Below are positions 12,301 through 24,580 of a stretch of 64,000 nt of DNA, piece after piece. The number at the start of each line of letters is the position of its first letter. Positions within the stretch are counted from its first letter, which is position 1. Below the pieces are notes generated by a model. That model did no database searches. It was not told the origin of the DNA and worked only from the letters and a program-made list of their open reading frames with translations. This DNA is from Moniliophthora roreri (Eukaryota; Basidiomycota; Agaricomycetes; Agaricales; Marasmiaceae): positions 1 to 64,000 of the forward strand of contig LATX02000200.1 in assembly GCA_001466705.2 (NCBI GenBank). Direction: 5' to 3'. The translations under genes were made by a program, and so were the position numbers.

Positions 12301-12362
12301 ATTATAATGTGTCGGGGTTGCAAAGCTGGGGAGAATGAATAAAGTACTACATGGTATGCTGG
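9301..12362. mobile_element. 3.06-kb TIR element inserted in M1
   Basis: The element is flanked by AAGATC at 9295-9300 and 12363-12368. Removing it and one AAGATC restores an exon of the same length as in M4, which supports a 6-bp target-site duplication. The ends are imperfect inverted repeats of about 60 bp: CCATGTAG near both tips, then a nearly perfect core (CCCCAGCTTTGCAACCCC, then GACAC and TTATAATG). Subterminal zones repeat TCATTATCATT-like strings, forward on the left (about 9540-9920) and mostly reverse-complemented on the right (about 11640-12290). Internal open frames are short (longest 10900-11286, 128 codons) and match nothing I recognise. It is either a non-autonomous element or one whose transposase is too divergent or spliced to read by eye. 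Confidence 0.7.
10900..11286 (+). CDS. Unrecognised open frame inside the TIR element
   Basis: A 128-codon open frame near the middle of the TIR element, rich in Arg/Lys (for example KKCKPRERKFRGLKN). No transposase motif is recognisable. A spliced gene using nearby frames at 10538-10927 is possible but unproven. It is listed only because it is the longest coding potential inside the element. Confidence 0.2.
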   Translation: MEVVQSIPVARGRSRTRAGYLKLQPVSPSILTITGKSQPKKAINISKFDNTNEICTCDAYRPPLRNQTAAESHSMLLVLPEGFRGIFPYPKKCKPRERKFRGLKNIRYKPGMSFSTMEIGYVILSSDR

Positions 12363-13429
12363 AAGATCTACTTCCAGTCTTTCTCAAGTGTGTCACTTCC
12401 TTTGCTAGTTACAGTACCCTAGTCCAGGTTACCTAGCTCAGTATGTCAGCTTAACTGATTTTGACATTCAGCATGGCTGCAGAGTATATGCTAGTATGTG
12501 TTGTGCCCATTCATGTTGTTCCTATTTCATTCACTATTTTTTGGCAGGTCCACCGCTGCTATGTGATCTGGGGCTCCAAGAAGCGAGTTGCGTTGCCACT
12601 GGTAGTAGCCTCAGTTTTTGCAAATGGTATTTCCCCCCTTTTCTACTTAGAGATTGATGTTGATGGTCAATCTGGTCTTAGCCATTGGAGTCATTGCCAT
12701 AATATTAGTGACAATTGGTGGTAGTGACTTAAGAATTGATTCAAACCGCCATTTTAACACTGTCGGGGGAACTATGGACACTGCATATGACATTATCAGT
12801 CTCATAGTCAATTCTATGCTGACTCTTCTTACTGGTATGCTACCACCTCCCATAAGTTTCACTTTTGGCGCTAATATATGCATGCAATGCCGGACGCACT
12901 TGGTGGATCCATCGGCAAGTCCGTGCCCACGGTATTTACACAAGTAATACCTTTGTCCAGTCAGTGTCCAGAATCATGTGAGTTAGATTTTGCGAGCTTG
13001 AGAGTTGAACAATAATCATTGCTTATCCCAATAGACTTGAATCTGGTTTACTGTATCCGACCATGGGTATCGTTACCCTTATCAAGGATAACACTACAAC
13101 ACTGGATCATGTACCTTTTGATATCATCCCGTTAGTGGTATTAAGTGCGGTAAATGGCGGTCATTGCTTCGAATGATAAGTGATCTGACACTACGCAGGG
13201 AATTGCACCGACCTTGATCGTAGTCCGTGCAAAACTCGGAAAGACTGTCGAAAGCCTGCAGGAACAGGTCTCTGACATCCACTTCACCAGTCAATCAGCA
13301 CCTCGTCACGGTGAAGGGGCCGGTACCATCTCCCGAGTCACACACACAACTGGAACTCTCAGTATGATGGCTGTGGAAGCAGAAAATAATCGACGAGTGG
13401 TCGATGAGAAGGGGACAATGGCCGTATAA

Positions 13430-13970
13430 TCAGATTCTCTTGCCGGCTATGAATATCACTTTAGCGACCTCTTTTTGCTTTGTATTCATTATTTATTTGC
13501 GCGCTGGGGAAAGCAACTTTCCATTTACTCTGTGAAACACGCTACTACATCCACGGGCAGCACAGTCTATCAATGTCCTAGGTTCTACATACGTCTTGTC
13601 TCAGAAGGCCACTTCAACTTCTCACGGTCGTTCTCGGCCCTCCCCTCCACGGACCACCTCTCCATACTTGATAAAACAAGGGAGTATTGGTACACAATGC
13701 TATTGCCGGCAACTGCACAATACCCTACTATGAATCCTAACGTGATAGCACTCGTTCCCTGTTCCGTCTTTACAGTACTCACGTTGGCCCATGTGCAGCA
13801 TGATGAAGCGCTTCATGCGCAAAATTGTGACTCTGCTCGTGCCGATTCACTGCAGCGCTGTGTGTACCTTTGTCTGTGTAACCTCTTCAGTCGTACCGAG
13901 AACGCATGATGTCGTAGTGTGCGTGCACCTTTCGAAACTTCGAGTCTCTGCAACGCGAAGGAAGACCAAG
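13430..13970. other. M1 3' flank
   Basis: Non-coding sequence between the convergent M1 (+) and P1 (-). A T-rich stretch follows the M1 stop. No independent gene is supported. Confidence 0.35.
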
Positions 13971-15840
13971 GGATTCAGGGGCGATGTCGGATATGGAAGA
14001 ACACGATGGCGATGATGTCTGGTACAGTCAACATTGGTAGTAGCAGAAAGCGAATCATTATTCGTACCTGTCTACCCAAATCCAAACCCGATCTCCTAGG
14101 GCGGCGGAAAAAGGATAATATAAAACGAGTGATGGTTACAAAGGCAGAATTCCGAGGCTCTGCTCTCCCGCTCAAACGAACTACGATGAAAACATCATCC
14201 TCAGTCTGAGTAGATTGCGTAGTGAGAATTGGGAATCTCACCTGGGCCTCGTTACAATACGTCGGTTTGATATTATCCATGATATCGCTCAAGATCAACA
14301 AAGCCACCGTGAGTCTTAACGGATGCCGAGTCGTGACAAGAAGCCTATAGAGGCCTATAGAAAGATATTCAGCGCAACGATCGCATCATGGAGCAGAACA
14401 GGTATGTACGAACCAGTAAGCGGTGATATTCCGTTCAAGCTGGCGACGAAGTCATTCCACACATGTCCTAGCTCAACCCAGTCGTGTCGGCCTTCCAAAA
14501 TCGCCATCGAGCAACTTGTCGATACCTTGAATACTGCCAGCGAAAGCCCACATCAACCGGGTCATCGACACCCTTTTGAAGGGACAACAGACCATCCATT
14601 TGATACGATGGCCGTCTTTTCTGAGGCATGAATGGTGAAGAGAAGTGGCGTGATCCTGCTTGCTCTTTTTCCGCTGCTCGATTCTATCACAAGAATTAAC
14701 ATCAACGAAGATGGAAAACAAAAGACACGTACCTCCCGCTAAACCCACTTGACCGATGCATCTGCAATCTTCTTCGATGGGAACAGTAACGACAATACAT
14801 AAGAACACAGTCAGGATACCAAACGCAGACTGGATGAGTACATACCTCCGCATGTAGCGTACTGACATCACATGCTCTCCCCGTCCCTTTGTTGCGGAAG
14901 CGCAGCAGCGAAAACCGCAGAAGTGTAGTCAACAGCTGTGTCCTTCTCTCCACTTCAGCGTGAACTCGAATTCATCAATCTCTATCCCTGCTTCAGTTTT
15001 GTATGGTCCAAGTCAGGTATTCCGAACAGTCCCAGATGAAGGCCGAGCCGTGTTGGACGAAAATGCGAATTGTGCTGATGTGCTTGGATTGAGCGGCGGC
15101 GAAAGCTGATGAGAAACCATGGGGAAGAACGCCAAAACAAAGACTGTGCAATTTGGAGGTTGGGCAAGACAATCTTGAGGCGAAAATCATCGTAACTCGT
15201 AGGTTCGTTGGCAGACGCGTTGTGACGGCGTGTATCGCGCATGTTGAGGTTGACGTTGAAGTATTATTCTCCAACGCAGCACAATCCGTAATTCTCCAAA
15301 GTCGCCGATGGCTTGGATTGCAGGTGGGAATGGGGAGTCGGGTTTGACTAGCTTCGTGCGGAGATTCGACCGGGCTGTAGCGACTATACACCACAAAAAA
15401 GGACGTTGGTATCATGCTCCAAAGAAGAGACAATTGCTGAAGAGTGCCCTGACGTTACCCCCGTCGACACAGACAGTCGTTACAGGTGTTTGCTTTATGT
15501 AGGCCCTGTGCAACATTAGTGATCAGATGCATGGACAGTAAAAGGAAGAGCTTGGAATCGCACCTATTGCCTTTTTCTAAGTCCAATCCAATAGAACATC
15601 TTCTCCCACTGTTCTAACCTTTACGCGAAGAAGGAGATTCAGAAAGAACACGTCGAGTAGGGAGTCGCCGATAATGTTTTCAGGCGTCCATTCGCTGATC
15701 TCGAGGGCAAGTGTGTCAGACTCGTAGTGGTGAAAATTACTGGGGAGTAACATGCGCAGACCGAAATTACGGTTGTTATTATGAACCCAGAGACTTGTAG
15801 ACGTGTGGACGTACCGAGTCGGAATTAGAGACACCAAATA
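13970..15840 (-). pseudogene. P1: decayed membrane-type gene, copy 1
   Basis: This minus-strand region is paralogous to P2 (29500-31440) along most of its length. The clearest conserved exon is about 14871-14740, encoding a hydrophobic segment (YVLIQSAFGILTVFLC followed by VVTVPIEED). A second conserved piece near 14420-14370 encodes SPLTGSYIPVLLHDAIVA, and a third ends with MDNIKPTYCNEAQ before a GTGAG donor near 14240. Upstream segments keep nucleotide similarity to P2 but need different frames in the two copies, so both appear decayed. The peptides suggest a multi-pass membrane protein, but I cannot assign a family. It lies tail-to-tail with M1, just as P2 lies with M4. Confidence 0.35.
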
Positions 15841-17129
15841 GTCCGAAAAAGTCGCAGAGAATGTGAAAATGTGACCTAGACTGAGACTCTCACGCAGCTA
15901 GGTATTCAACTCATAGCTCATGGCAAAACAGGCAGGATAAAACCAAGATGGTGCGCTCTCGATTTTTGAAGGGTTCAAAATACTAATGTAGGCAGAAGCG
16001 AATGATGATTGGTCTTTCTCGAAGCTCTCGCGGTTGAAAATGTCAAACCGACGACCGTGTTTGTTGCATGGGATGGAAACTCTTCACTTGAATTGTCAAT
16101 GATCGCACTCGCTGCCCGAGGTCATTTGGACTAAATTGGGTTCAATATTCCATGACTCAAGGCAAGGAAGACAGGTCTTCTAATAGGACAAGGGATGGGG
16201 CCAGCTCCAGAGACAACTACAGCAAATTGGCGCATTACCAATAGTTGCAGGAAGATGGCGTATCTACCAAGGCGAATAGGAAATTATCATGGGGGAAGGC
16301 TACTATGGTGCGCTACTATGGTGCGTTACACTCGTCTTGAAGGATGAACAGAGCACTCATCTCGTTTCAGCGCTATCATTTCTGGTGATGCGAAACTCCA
16401 CGAATTATGGAAAACGAAACCTTCCGAACCGCCTGGCATGAGTAGAATCTGGACTCATGTCGCCGAGCTCTGACACTACTCCGCGATTCGCAAGTTCTCT
16501 ATCTGATGTTCTGCGCCATTCAAGATACCAGGGCTTCGAGTTCAGTGCTCGTGGTTTCAGATTTCGAGAAGGACAAGGAATGGCAGGTCCAACGGCAGCA
16601 GAGATGTTCTTCGGCCCCTGCTACGTGTGGGGGCTTGTAGGACTTTTCAATGCGTGGAACCTGATCCCTGCATCCGACTACTGCTGGCCTCTGGGCATTC
16701 ACAACAATTCCGTTCCAAACGCCACCTTCGTGTGAATTTGTTGAATCATTGGCGCAAGATACGCTTGCAGCACCTGCTTCCGCACTTCACTGGCGTCCCT
16801 TGTTCGGACGCTGTCATGGGCTATGTGCTTGCTTACTTGGGGTATCACGCTCGCCGCTTGTTGGACCGCTCGTACCACGGAAGGCTAGTTCAAGGCAAAT
16901 GAGATGGGGTGCTACCGGGTGGTTCGCGATTTACGGGTCGTGGATCACGATGGCGGTGCGTCTGTTCATTCTTTTCTTGGATAACCCGGCTGATGCTTTG
17001 CTTATTCCCAGTGTTTAGGTCAGATAGTTGCTTCCCCCATCTCGGATGTTGATGGAAACTAGTCTTTGCGTTAATCCACGAAGTCCGGGGAAGGACCTCA
17101 CTTCTCGCTTCTCGAGTTGGACGTAGCTT
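15841..17129. other. Unassigned region with short open frames
   Basis: Plus-strand frames at 16457-16735 and 16749-17018 are open and moderately hydrophobic (FFGPCYVWGLVGLFNAW), but they need a frame change between them and match no family I know. CTATGGTGCG recurs near 16305-16325. I treat this as unassigned, possibly another decayed membrane gene. Confidence 0.25.
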
Positions 17130-17575
17130 ATCAATCTTACTTTCGAGCGCGACAGCGACAAACAGCCATTGGTTCGTACTTAATTTATTCGTAAAACTAT
17201 CCCCCATTTATGATGATCGCAGACTACATTTCACCACAAGCTGAAATACGATCGTCTTGTCGCCAGGCTACGACTCTCAATTGTATGAGGAGCTTTCCGA
17301 ACTCGTTGTCTGGTTCCTTTCGGCGTCGTACACAGCCAGCCTGAAGCGGTGTTCATGTCCATTTAGTATTGTGTTCTCCCTATTCCGGGCCTGTCCTAGC
17401 TCGCCTCAAACGGTGAGAATAGCTTAAGGATTGCCACAATCAACGCATCATCATTAAGTGCGCCTCTGTCTCCCTCATCTTGATCCAGCGTTAGCCTTGT
17501 TGTGTTTGTTTAAAGAATCCGTTGACTCGTCGATCTTCTCTCTTCTACCTTTTATTTTCAGCGGCATGTATTCCT
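17130..17575 (+). promoter_or_regulatory. Orphan M-type upstream block
   Basis: This block matches the upstream regions of M3, M4 and M5. It holds ACAGCCATTGGT (17162-17173, an inverted CCAAT box), a GTCTTGTCGCCAGGC variant of the shared GATA-like string, an ATCATCATT-containing stretch near 17450 and a TTTAAAG TATA-like site near 17510. No M-type exon follows; the downstream sequence is unrelated. It is best read as the remains of a lost or rearranged M copy. Confidence 0.55.
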
Positions 17576-17945
17576 TATGAATAAAACGAACAACCCTATC
17601 ATTGAACCTGCATTGGTGCCTTTCTAAGGAACGACGCTGCTTGATAATTCGTGAACTCGAGAACGTGCGGCTATTGGCAAATGTGGCGGGAACAAGAGAG
17701 CGGTTCGAAAATAAGGGCTCGAAACGAGACTGAGATCAGGCGACAAAAGCAAAAAAAATACAAAATATACCATACACCATCATATACGACCTGGTGACCA
17801 AGTACTGCATTTCCGGACGATCTACAAGTCCCTTGTTCTCTGCTGATCGCCTTCAGAGTCACTGATACTGAGCGGCACGATGAGAGACGCTGCATACGAG
17901 AATCGTGGTAATCTAGTCCTGAAGCGCTTCCAGTAGAGTATTGAT

Positions 17946-19800
17946 AACAAGTCACTGGCCGACTCTAGTAGTTCGGCGGAGAGTTTGGGAACGGTTTGTC
18001 GTATTCCTGAACCGTGCTAAGGACCAACATTCTGATCGCTCTTGCATGGGTCTCTCTATGCTGAAGCATGCACCAACATCCTCAGCCTAGATTAAGTACA
18101 TTCTTGACAACGTCATGCGTGCTCTCAGACATCCTCATCCTCGTGTAAGTTTTTTTTTTCGCATCGTATTACTCGTTTCCTTCAAGGATATCATCGGGAG
18201 CGAGGTGAGCCTACGGGACCTCCACTGTCGGCTCATTGATAGCAGCTATTAAAGTACAACGGAACGGGAAACAACAAGAAAGCGAAGGCTATTCTAATAA
18301 ATGAAAGTTCGGTTACACTGCGGTTGTCTGACTCTCCTTTCCGTCGACTACTCGCCCCTCGTGTCCTCCTTCAAGTTCCGCTGCCGTCATACTGAGATTT
18401 CCGATGGAACGCACTAGAACTCGGGATACGGTGGTAGTTCCCTCCCGAGGTGCTGATCGACTGGCGAAACAAATGCCAGACACCTGATCCTCCAACCTTA
18501 CTACGTTTTCGCTGAGTTTTGTGCGGACCATAATCAACGTTGGGGAAATTCCCTGAATGGCTGTTACAAAAGCACTTTGGGTTAATCAAGTTGATACTTA
18601 CAGCACTCAAGGTCACAAGCGGGAAAAAGTCGAGAGGTAGTGTATGACTCGTTGTAGTGTTTCGCAAAACCAGACCCACGATGCTTAAGACTGGATACAG
18701 TGAGCCAGATTCGAGTCTAGAGGGAGAAAATGATGAGTGCCCTTCGAGCTCATCAATGCCCCGCCAGACTCACATAATTCTCAAGATTGAATAAATAAGT
18801 TTGTCCTTTCTGATATAAGCCCGAACTTGTCGATGGATCCACCATATACGCCCAGCTTCATACATACGTGAGTTAGCACTCGATACGAGTCTTGCAATAA
18901 GTTAAAGCATACCGGTGAGAAGAGTGAGAATGGAGTTCATAGCAGGACTGAGCGCGATTTGATACGCCAAAGTGATGTCACCTCCGACGTCGTACAAGGC
19001 AAGATTCGAAGCACTATTGCTATCACCAATTGTGTCTATTGTTGTACCAACGAGTCCAGCAACTGAAGTCAGGCAGATTGTCAATATTGACGCAGATGAT
19101 TGAAGTAATGTAGCTAGCACATACCGTTTGTAATGACTGAAGCTACTATCAAGGGTATGGCAACCCATTTCTGGAAACCCCAGATCAGATAGCAGCGGTG
19201 TATCTGCAGAATAAATGAGTTTGACAGACGGAAGATGATGAGTAGCAGCAACGAACAAGCATGCATTCTGCTGTGATGCTGAAATGCTACAGTCAGTTCT
19301 CATGACATGGCAACAAATAATGAAGCAACGCACTTGAGGAGAATAGCAAGAAACATTTTAAGGGAGCTAGCAGGAATCTTAGTGATAAATCATGCAATGG
19401 GGCGTGTTTGTCTCACGTGGCTACTATCAATTCTGCACTGAACATCCAATAATCCACCAACAGCTGATAATCCTGAGCCTTGACTGCAGTAAAGAAGATA
19501 AAAGCTTGATAAACCGCATCAATTGTGTAGACGACGACAAATGCCGTAGAAAACACAAAAAGAGCCACCGTCAGCGATAGATACAAACTCCAGTTGCGCC
19601 GTTCATTTCCTTGCTGGCGGTTGCGCATCATGTAGATACAGGTGCAGAACAGCAGGACGTAAAGGCCTAAAGAAAGGAACAGTGTCATTTTCCATCTCCT
19701 CTGAGCTCTGACTGAGAACTTGCCATAGACAAAATACATTACCTATCGTATGTGTTAGCCAGACCTCGAGTCATATAGGCACAGCGATTAGCGTACCGAC
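17946..19800 (-). repeat. Segmental duplication, copy 1 (M2 and its 3' flank)
   Basis: It matches 21855-23760 over the gene body and about 380 bp of 3' flank. The flank starts with the shared CTGGCCGACTCT string and includes ACGTCATGCGTGCTCTCAGA. The matching flank shows the two copies arose by segmental duplication and not by retrocopying; the introns are also shared. Confidence 0.6.
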
Positions 19801-19874
19801 AAGTTGAGCATCGGTACAACGATAATTAGTCGAGTGGAAAGTTCGGGAGCGACATCTTCAGAATCAGAAGGCAT
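18313..19874 (-). CDS. M2: multi-pass membrane protein of the M family
   Basis: A minus-strand multi-exon gene. The start is set at 19874 (MPSDSEDVAPELSTRL), matching the start of M3 and M4. Exon 2 is tiny (ending YFVYG near 19730). Exon 3 (about 19680-19440) encodes GLYVLLFCTCIYMMRN and two hydrophobic helices (SLTVALFVFSTAFVVVYTI). Later exons include a segment around CYLIWG near 19180, NSILTLLTG near 18915, a segment near 18660 with LPLDFFPLVTLSAV, and a last exon 18537-18313 with IMVRTKLSENVVRLEDQV and a charged tail. Exon 2 ends at a GC donor where M4 has GT. The function is unknown; the topology resembles the basidiomycete seven-helix membrane families. The conserved upstream block of M3-M5 is not found upstream of this copy. 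Confidence 0.6.
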
Positions 19875-21854
19875 GTCTGGAACTGCGAAGGTATGCGGGT
19901 ACCCGATGGTATCCCCGATGGTGTCAGCCAGGGAGCAGCCGGTGAGAACAGAACCAGACAGGAAGGGTACGCGAGTACAGTTCTGAGTTTGAGATACCGC
20001 ACGGAGCACCTGTATTACTTACACACGTGACACCTTTTTTCAGCCTGGTATCCGGGGCGGGTAAGTCCATTTCAAACCCGAGCCGCAGTGTGGTCGATAG
20101 TTCGGACTTTTTGACCTGTAATAACTTGCACGTGATCCATTGCGCACTAGAGTTTGTTTTTCCTCGCGGTCTTTACCCAAAATTTCTGCCGGCGGCGGCG
20201 CCAGTGTTGCGCAAGCTACTGGCAGACACCAATGTAGCCGGACGGGTAGCCACAGGCGCGGTTCGGTAATGGAGGCTCCAAAGATTCGGCGTGCCGCTTA
20301 GAGTACAACAAGCGCTGGCTGACTCGGCTTGTGATGCCAACCCGGCTGATACCCACCGCTACTAGTTCTCCGCGACATATACCCATCCACCGGCTGTTCC
20401 TACATTTTGACACCCAGACCCCACTGCTCAGTTTACCATGGAGTCGAAATCCGTATTTCTGGTGATTTAAAAGAACATTTAACTCCCAGAGGCCAAGTCC
20501 GTTTCTCAGTCAAGGCCTGGCTTCTCAGAGGTGGTAGACGAAGCCTAGTAGTAGCTCTATGATGGCTGGCAGCGTGTGAGTTTGTCCTTGATCTACTTGT
20601 GGATCTCCAGCTGATGGTTATAGACTTTCCATCAAGAATTTCTTTCGGAATTGAGGGTTCGCGAAGTGAAATCTAGCTTCATACCGAGGACTCTATATGC
20701 GGCGTAGGCAGTATCCCCTCACCAAGGGAGGGCATCAAAGCTTTATTTGGTGTATAACACAAGAAGGTTTCTTTCTACTCAAACGCGAACTCGAGCTGAT
20801 GGAAACACGTAGAGATGATAAACCAACCCATTCTCGGCATCTCCAACAGTCCACTGGACCTGCATATCCCCAATTCCTCGTAATCGCATGATGAAACTAC
20901 CACAGCAAACCCATGAACGAACGAGGAAGTTTCTAGAAGATTTACTGGTTCATCAGGTTGACCGCTAGCGAAATTGACGACCGCTATGGACCGTAATTCG
21001 GTTGTCATGAAGTTCAACATCTCGAACGCTTCATAAAGTCGAGTAATAGGTGCGATACCGATTGTTCCCATGTGCCGCTAGCATGTAGCTGACAGAAAGC
21101 GTCATTTTCAGAACGGGTTGATCTGGGAAAGCTTACCGGAGAAGCTTCGTCGAACGTATACACTCACTCCAAAGGAAATCCTACCTAACCGAATACCTAT
21201 CTGCTCGATCAGCTGCCCGTGGATTCCCGCTCTTCGCTCTTGCATATCGAGATCAACCGCTCATGATACTGGACAGTACGGAGGTGAAGGATTTGGGTTC
21301 ACGAGAACGACGAGAAAGCCGTCAAGTGGTTTCGTACCTCTTCGAGGTACAGGGAAAGAACACCGGACTGGTAGGTATAAGACAGAAAGGCGATTCTGCC
21401 TGTGAGTCTCCCATCACGCCAGGTGTGGCCCATCTTTTAGGCTGCTGCATGCACGTATATTCTGATTATGTTGCCTGGGGCATAAAGTCGACCTTATTTT
21501 TACCCACCACCCGGCTATCATGCGGTATGAAAACCCGCCCTCCGACACCTCAGACAACTTGTGCTTCGACAACGAAGTCGTTCTGGAAACTAAAATACAC
21601 CGTCTATTTGTGCTTCTATCGACAAAATTCCCCGAGGTCCACCTATTCTTGACGTGCCAACCGCAATATGGACTCCCGAATAATGCTATACATTCGCACG
21701 GGATGAAGACGAAACACAAAGGATGGTGTGTTTTTGGAGGTTAGGTTGAGGGTGAGTCGTAGTTTTCCGTCCGAAGTGGATGACCTGACATTGTCCACAA
21801 GGCGCCAATGACGCGATTGACGTGGTCTTTCGTTGACAGTCTCCGAAATATCGA
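19875..21854. other. Spacer between M2 and the M3 duplication
   Basis: No gene is supported. Open frames near 20027-20269, 21118-21405 and 21263-21652 lack recognisable motifs and overlap in different frames. The M2 upstream region shows none of the shared CCAAT/GATA-like strings. Confidence 0.35.
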
Positions 21855-23760
21855 CAAGTCGCTGGCCGACTCTGGTAGTTCGGCGGAGAGTTTGGGAGCG
21901 GTTTGTCGTATTCCCCGTGCTAAGGACCAACATTCTGATCGTTCTTCAATAGGTGTCTCGGACATTCTCTACGCTGAGGCATGTACCAATATGCACAGCC
22001 TAAACTAAGTACATTCTTGACAACGTCATGCGTGCTCTCAGACACAGCAAAGTTGAACGCTTTTGGACTTCACCACCCTCGTGGTTACCCGTTTCCTTCA
22101 AAAATTCCATTGGGAGCGAGGTGAGGAGGATTAGCCTTCAGGTGCTCCACTGTCAGCTCATTGATAGCAGCTATCATAGCATAGACTAACGTCCATGGAT
22201 GTAGTATTCTATTTCACGAAGCAAATAGACGATCGTTCTTGCCAAGACGTAACAATATCAAAATACAACGGGACGGGAAACAATGAGAATCATAATGCCA
22301 AGGCCATTCGTAACAAATGAAAGTTTGATTACACCGCGGTCGTCTCCTTCCGTTCCTCATTGCCTTCTCCAGATTCCGTTGCCGCCATACCGAGATTTCC
22401 GATGGAATGCACTGGAACTCGGGATACGGTGGTAGTTCCCTCCCGAGGCTCTGGTCGACTGGTGAAACGAGTGCCGGATACCTGATCCTGCAAGCTTTCC
22501 ACATTTTTGCCCAGTTTTGTGCGGACCATAATCAACGTTGGGGCGATTCCCTGAAGGGCTGTTAGAAAAGGACTTTAGGTTAAATAAAGTTAATGCTTAC
22601 AGCACTCAAGGTCACGAGCGGGAAAAAGTCAAGAGGTAGTGCATCAATTGTTGTAGCGTTTTTCAAAACCAAACCCACGATGCTTAAGACTGGGTACAGT
22701 GTGCCAGATTCGAGTCTAGAGGAGGAAAAAGATGAATGTCGTTCGAGCCCATCGATGCCCCGCCAGACTCACATAATTCTCGAGATTGAATAAATAAGTT
22801 TGTCACTTGTAGTATGAATGTTGTGAGCCCGAACTTGCCGATGGATCCACCATATACGCCCGGCTTCGTATATACGTGAGTTAGCACTCGATGCGAGTCT
22901 TGCGAGAAGTTGAAGCATACCGGTGAGAAGAGTGAGGATAGAGTTCATAGCAGGACTGAGCGCGATTTGGTACGCCAAAGTGATGTCACCTCCAAAATCG
23001 TACAAGGCGAGACTCATGGCACTATCAGTATCACCAATTGTGTCAATTGTTGCACCAACGAGTCCGGCAACTGAAGTCAGGCAGATTGTCAATATTGACG
23101 CAGATGATTGAAGTAATGTAGCTAGCACATACCATTTGTAATGGCTGAAGCTATTATCAAGGGTATGGCAACCCGTTTCTTGGAGCCCCAGATCAGATAG
23201 CAGCGGTGTATCTGCAGAGAAAATGATTTAGGCAGACGGAAGATGATGAGTAGTAACACGAACCAGCATGCATTCTGCTGTGATGCTGAAATGCTACAGT
23301 CAGTTCTCATGACATGGCAACAAATAATTAAGCAGCGCACTTGAGGAGAATAGCAAGAAAAAGTTTAATGGAGCTAGCAGGAATCTTAGTGATAAACCAT
23401 GCGATGAGGGCGTGTTTGTCTCACCCGGCTACTATCATTTCTGCACTGAACATCAAGTAATCCACCAACAGTTGATAATCCTGAGCCTTGGCTGCAGTAA
23501 AGTAGATAATAGATTCGTAAACCACATCATATGTGTAGACGACGACAAATGCCGTAGAAAACACAAAAAGAGCCACCGTCAGCGATAGGTACAAGTTCCG
23601 AGTGAGCCGCTCATTTCCTTGCCGGCGGCTGCGCATCATGTAGACACAGGTGCCGAACAGCAGGACGTAAAAGCCTAAAGGAAGGAACAATGTCACTCTC
23701 CATCCTCTCTGAGCTCTGAGAGCTTACCATAGACAAAATACGTTGCCTAATGTATGAATT
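21855..23760 (-). repeat. Segmental duplication, copy 2 (M3 and its 3' flank)
   Basis: The partner of 17946-19800. The 3' flank and gene body align with small indels, including an extra stretch near 22190-22260. Confidence 0.6.
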
Positions 23761-23883
23761 AGCTAGAATCAGCGGATGACATATGCATAACGACGGGCAT
23801 ACCGACAGGCTGACGATTGGGTAGACAATGACGAGTTGAGTGGAAAGTTGGGAAGCGAAATCTTCAGGAATCGAAGAAGACAT
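22329..23883 (-). CDS. M3: multi-pass membrane protein of the M family
   Basis: The closest paralogue of M2. The start is at 23883 (MSSSIPEDFASQLSTQL). Exon 1 ends at a GTATG donor and exon 2 (near 23745-23725) ends at GTAAG. Exon 3 (about 23680-23425) encodes GFYVLLFGTCVYMMRS and FVFSTAFVVVYTY. The internal exons encode CYLIWGSKKRVAIPLI (near 23190), a segment ending NSILTLLTG (near 22925), and the last exon (about 22535-22329) encodes IMVRTKLGKNVESLQDQV with a charged tail. Splice motifs look intact, so this may be functional. The conserved upstream block lies at 24040-24580. Function unknown. Confidence 0.65.
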
Positions 23884-24039
23884 GTCTGGAACTGCGAATA
23901 TGATGGGCGTTTCTCTCCAGCCAGCCATTTAATACCTTCAACGAGCTTATAGCTCGATGTGCCGACAGCTGCCGAAACACGCCCAATGATCCAAAATGAA
24001 GGAAACCAACATGATATTACAACCGAGAATACATACCAC

Positions 24040-24580
24040 TGAAAATAAAAGAGAGAAGATCAAGAAGTCAATAGATCCTTAAATAAACACAACAGGGTCA
24101 GTGCTGATTCAGATCAGAGAGATAGAGGCGCACCTAACGTGATGACGCATTGATTGTGGCGTCCTTAAGCTACTCTCATCGTTCGAGGCGAGGTGGGACA
24201 GTGTTGAATGGAACATGAGTGCCACTTCAGGCTTGCTGTGTACTATGCCAGACAAGGAGTTTGGAGAGAAAGTCCTCATACAAAGCCGTAGCCTGGCGAT
24301 AAGACGGTCATGATTAAGCTTCTGGTGAAACGAAGCCTATGATCATCATAAATGGAAGACAGAGCGTTACAGACGTGATTAGCACGCACCAATGGCTGTT
24401 CGTCGGCCCGGGGGTTGGATTGATGAGTTGGTGGAGGACTACCGATCCGAGAAGCGAGGAGGATGAGTAACTTCACCAGTGCTTTTTCCGATTCCGGCAA
24501 TCTAACCAAAAGCCGATTGGACTTTCGCAGTTTATCGCAGTCGACCTGTATCGTACATCCAACAATCAAGGTAGCCCTGG
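24040..24580 (-). promoter_or_regulatory. M3 upstream conserved block
   Basis: It contains ACCAATGGCTGT (24388-24399, minus-strand ACAGCCATTGGT), the shared GCCTGGCGATAAGAC string near 24290 (with a GATAA core), and a TTAAATAA TATA-like site near 24080. The CCAAT-like element lies about 516 nt upstream of the M3 ATG, close to the spacing in M4 (562) and M5 (543). The transcription start is not known. Confidence 0.55.

Larger units (their letters stand above)
9021..13429 (+). pseudogene. M1: multi-pass membrane protein gene, 5'-truncated and split by a transposon
   Basis: Recognisable exons match the other M copies. 9021-9237 encodes the third-exon segment (NLYLSLTVVLFGL, YVVVYTI). After the 3.06-kb insertion come 12550-12630 (VHRCYVIWGSKKRVALPL), 12660-12836 (ending VNSMLTLLTG), 12880-12965, 13033-13149 (LESGLLYP) and a last exon of about 13199-13429 (PTLIVVRAKLGKTVESLQ). 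The family is a multi-pass (about seven segments) membrane protein of unknown function with a charged C-terminal tail. Exons 1-2, present in M2-M5, are missing upstream of 9021. With the insertion removed, the interrupted exon still has an in-frame TAA (GTT TAA GAT), so the copy was probably dead before or soon after insertion. Confidence 0.65.

Noticed and set aside
13970..15840. P1 as a STE3-type pheromone receptor
   Set aside because: Hydrophobic segments tempted this call, but I found no recognisable receptor signature, no pheromone precursor (CaaX) frame nearby and no homeodomain mating genes.
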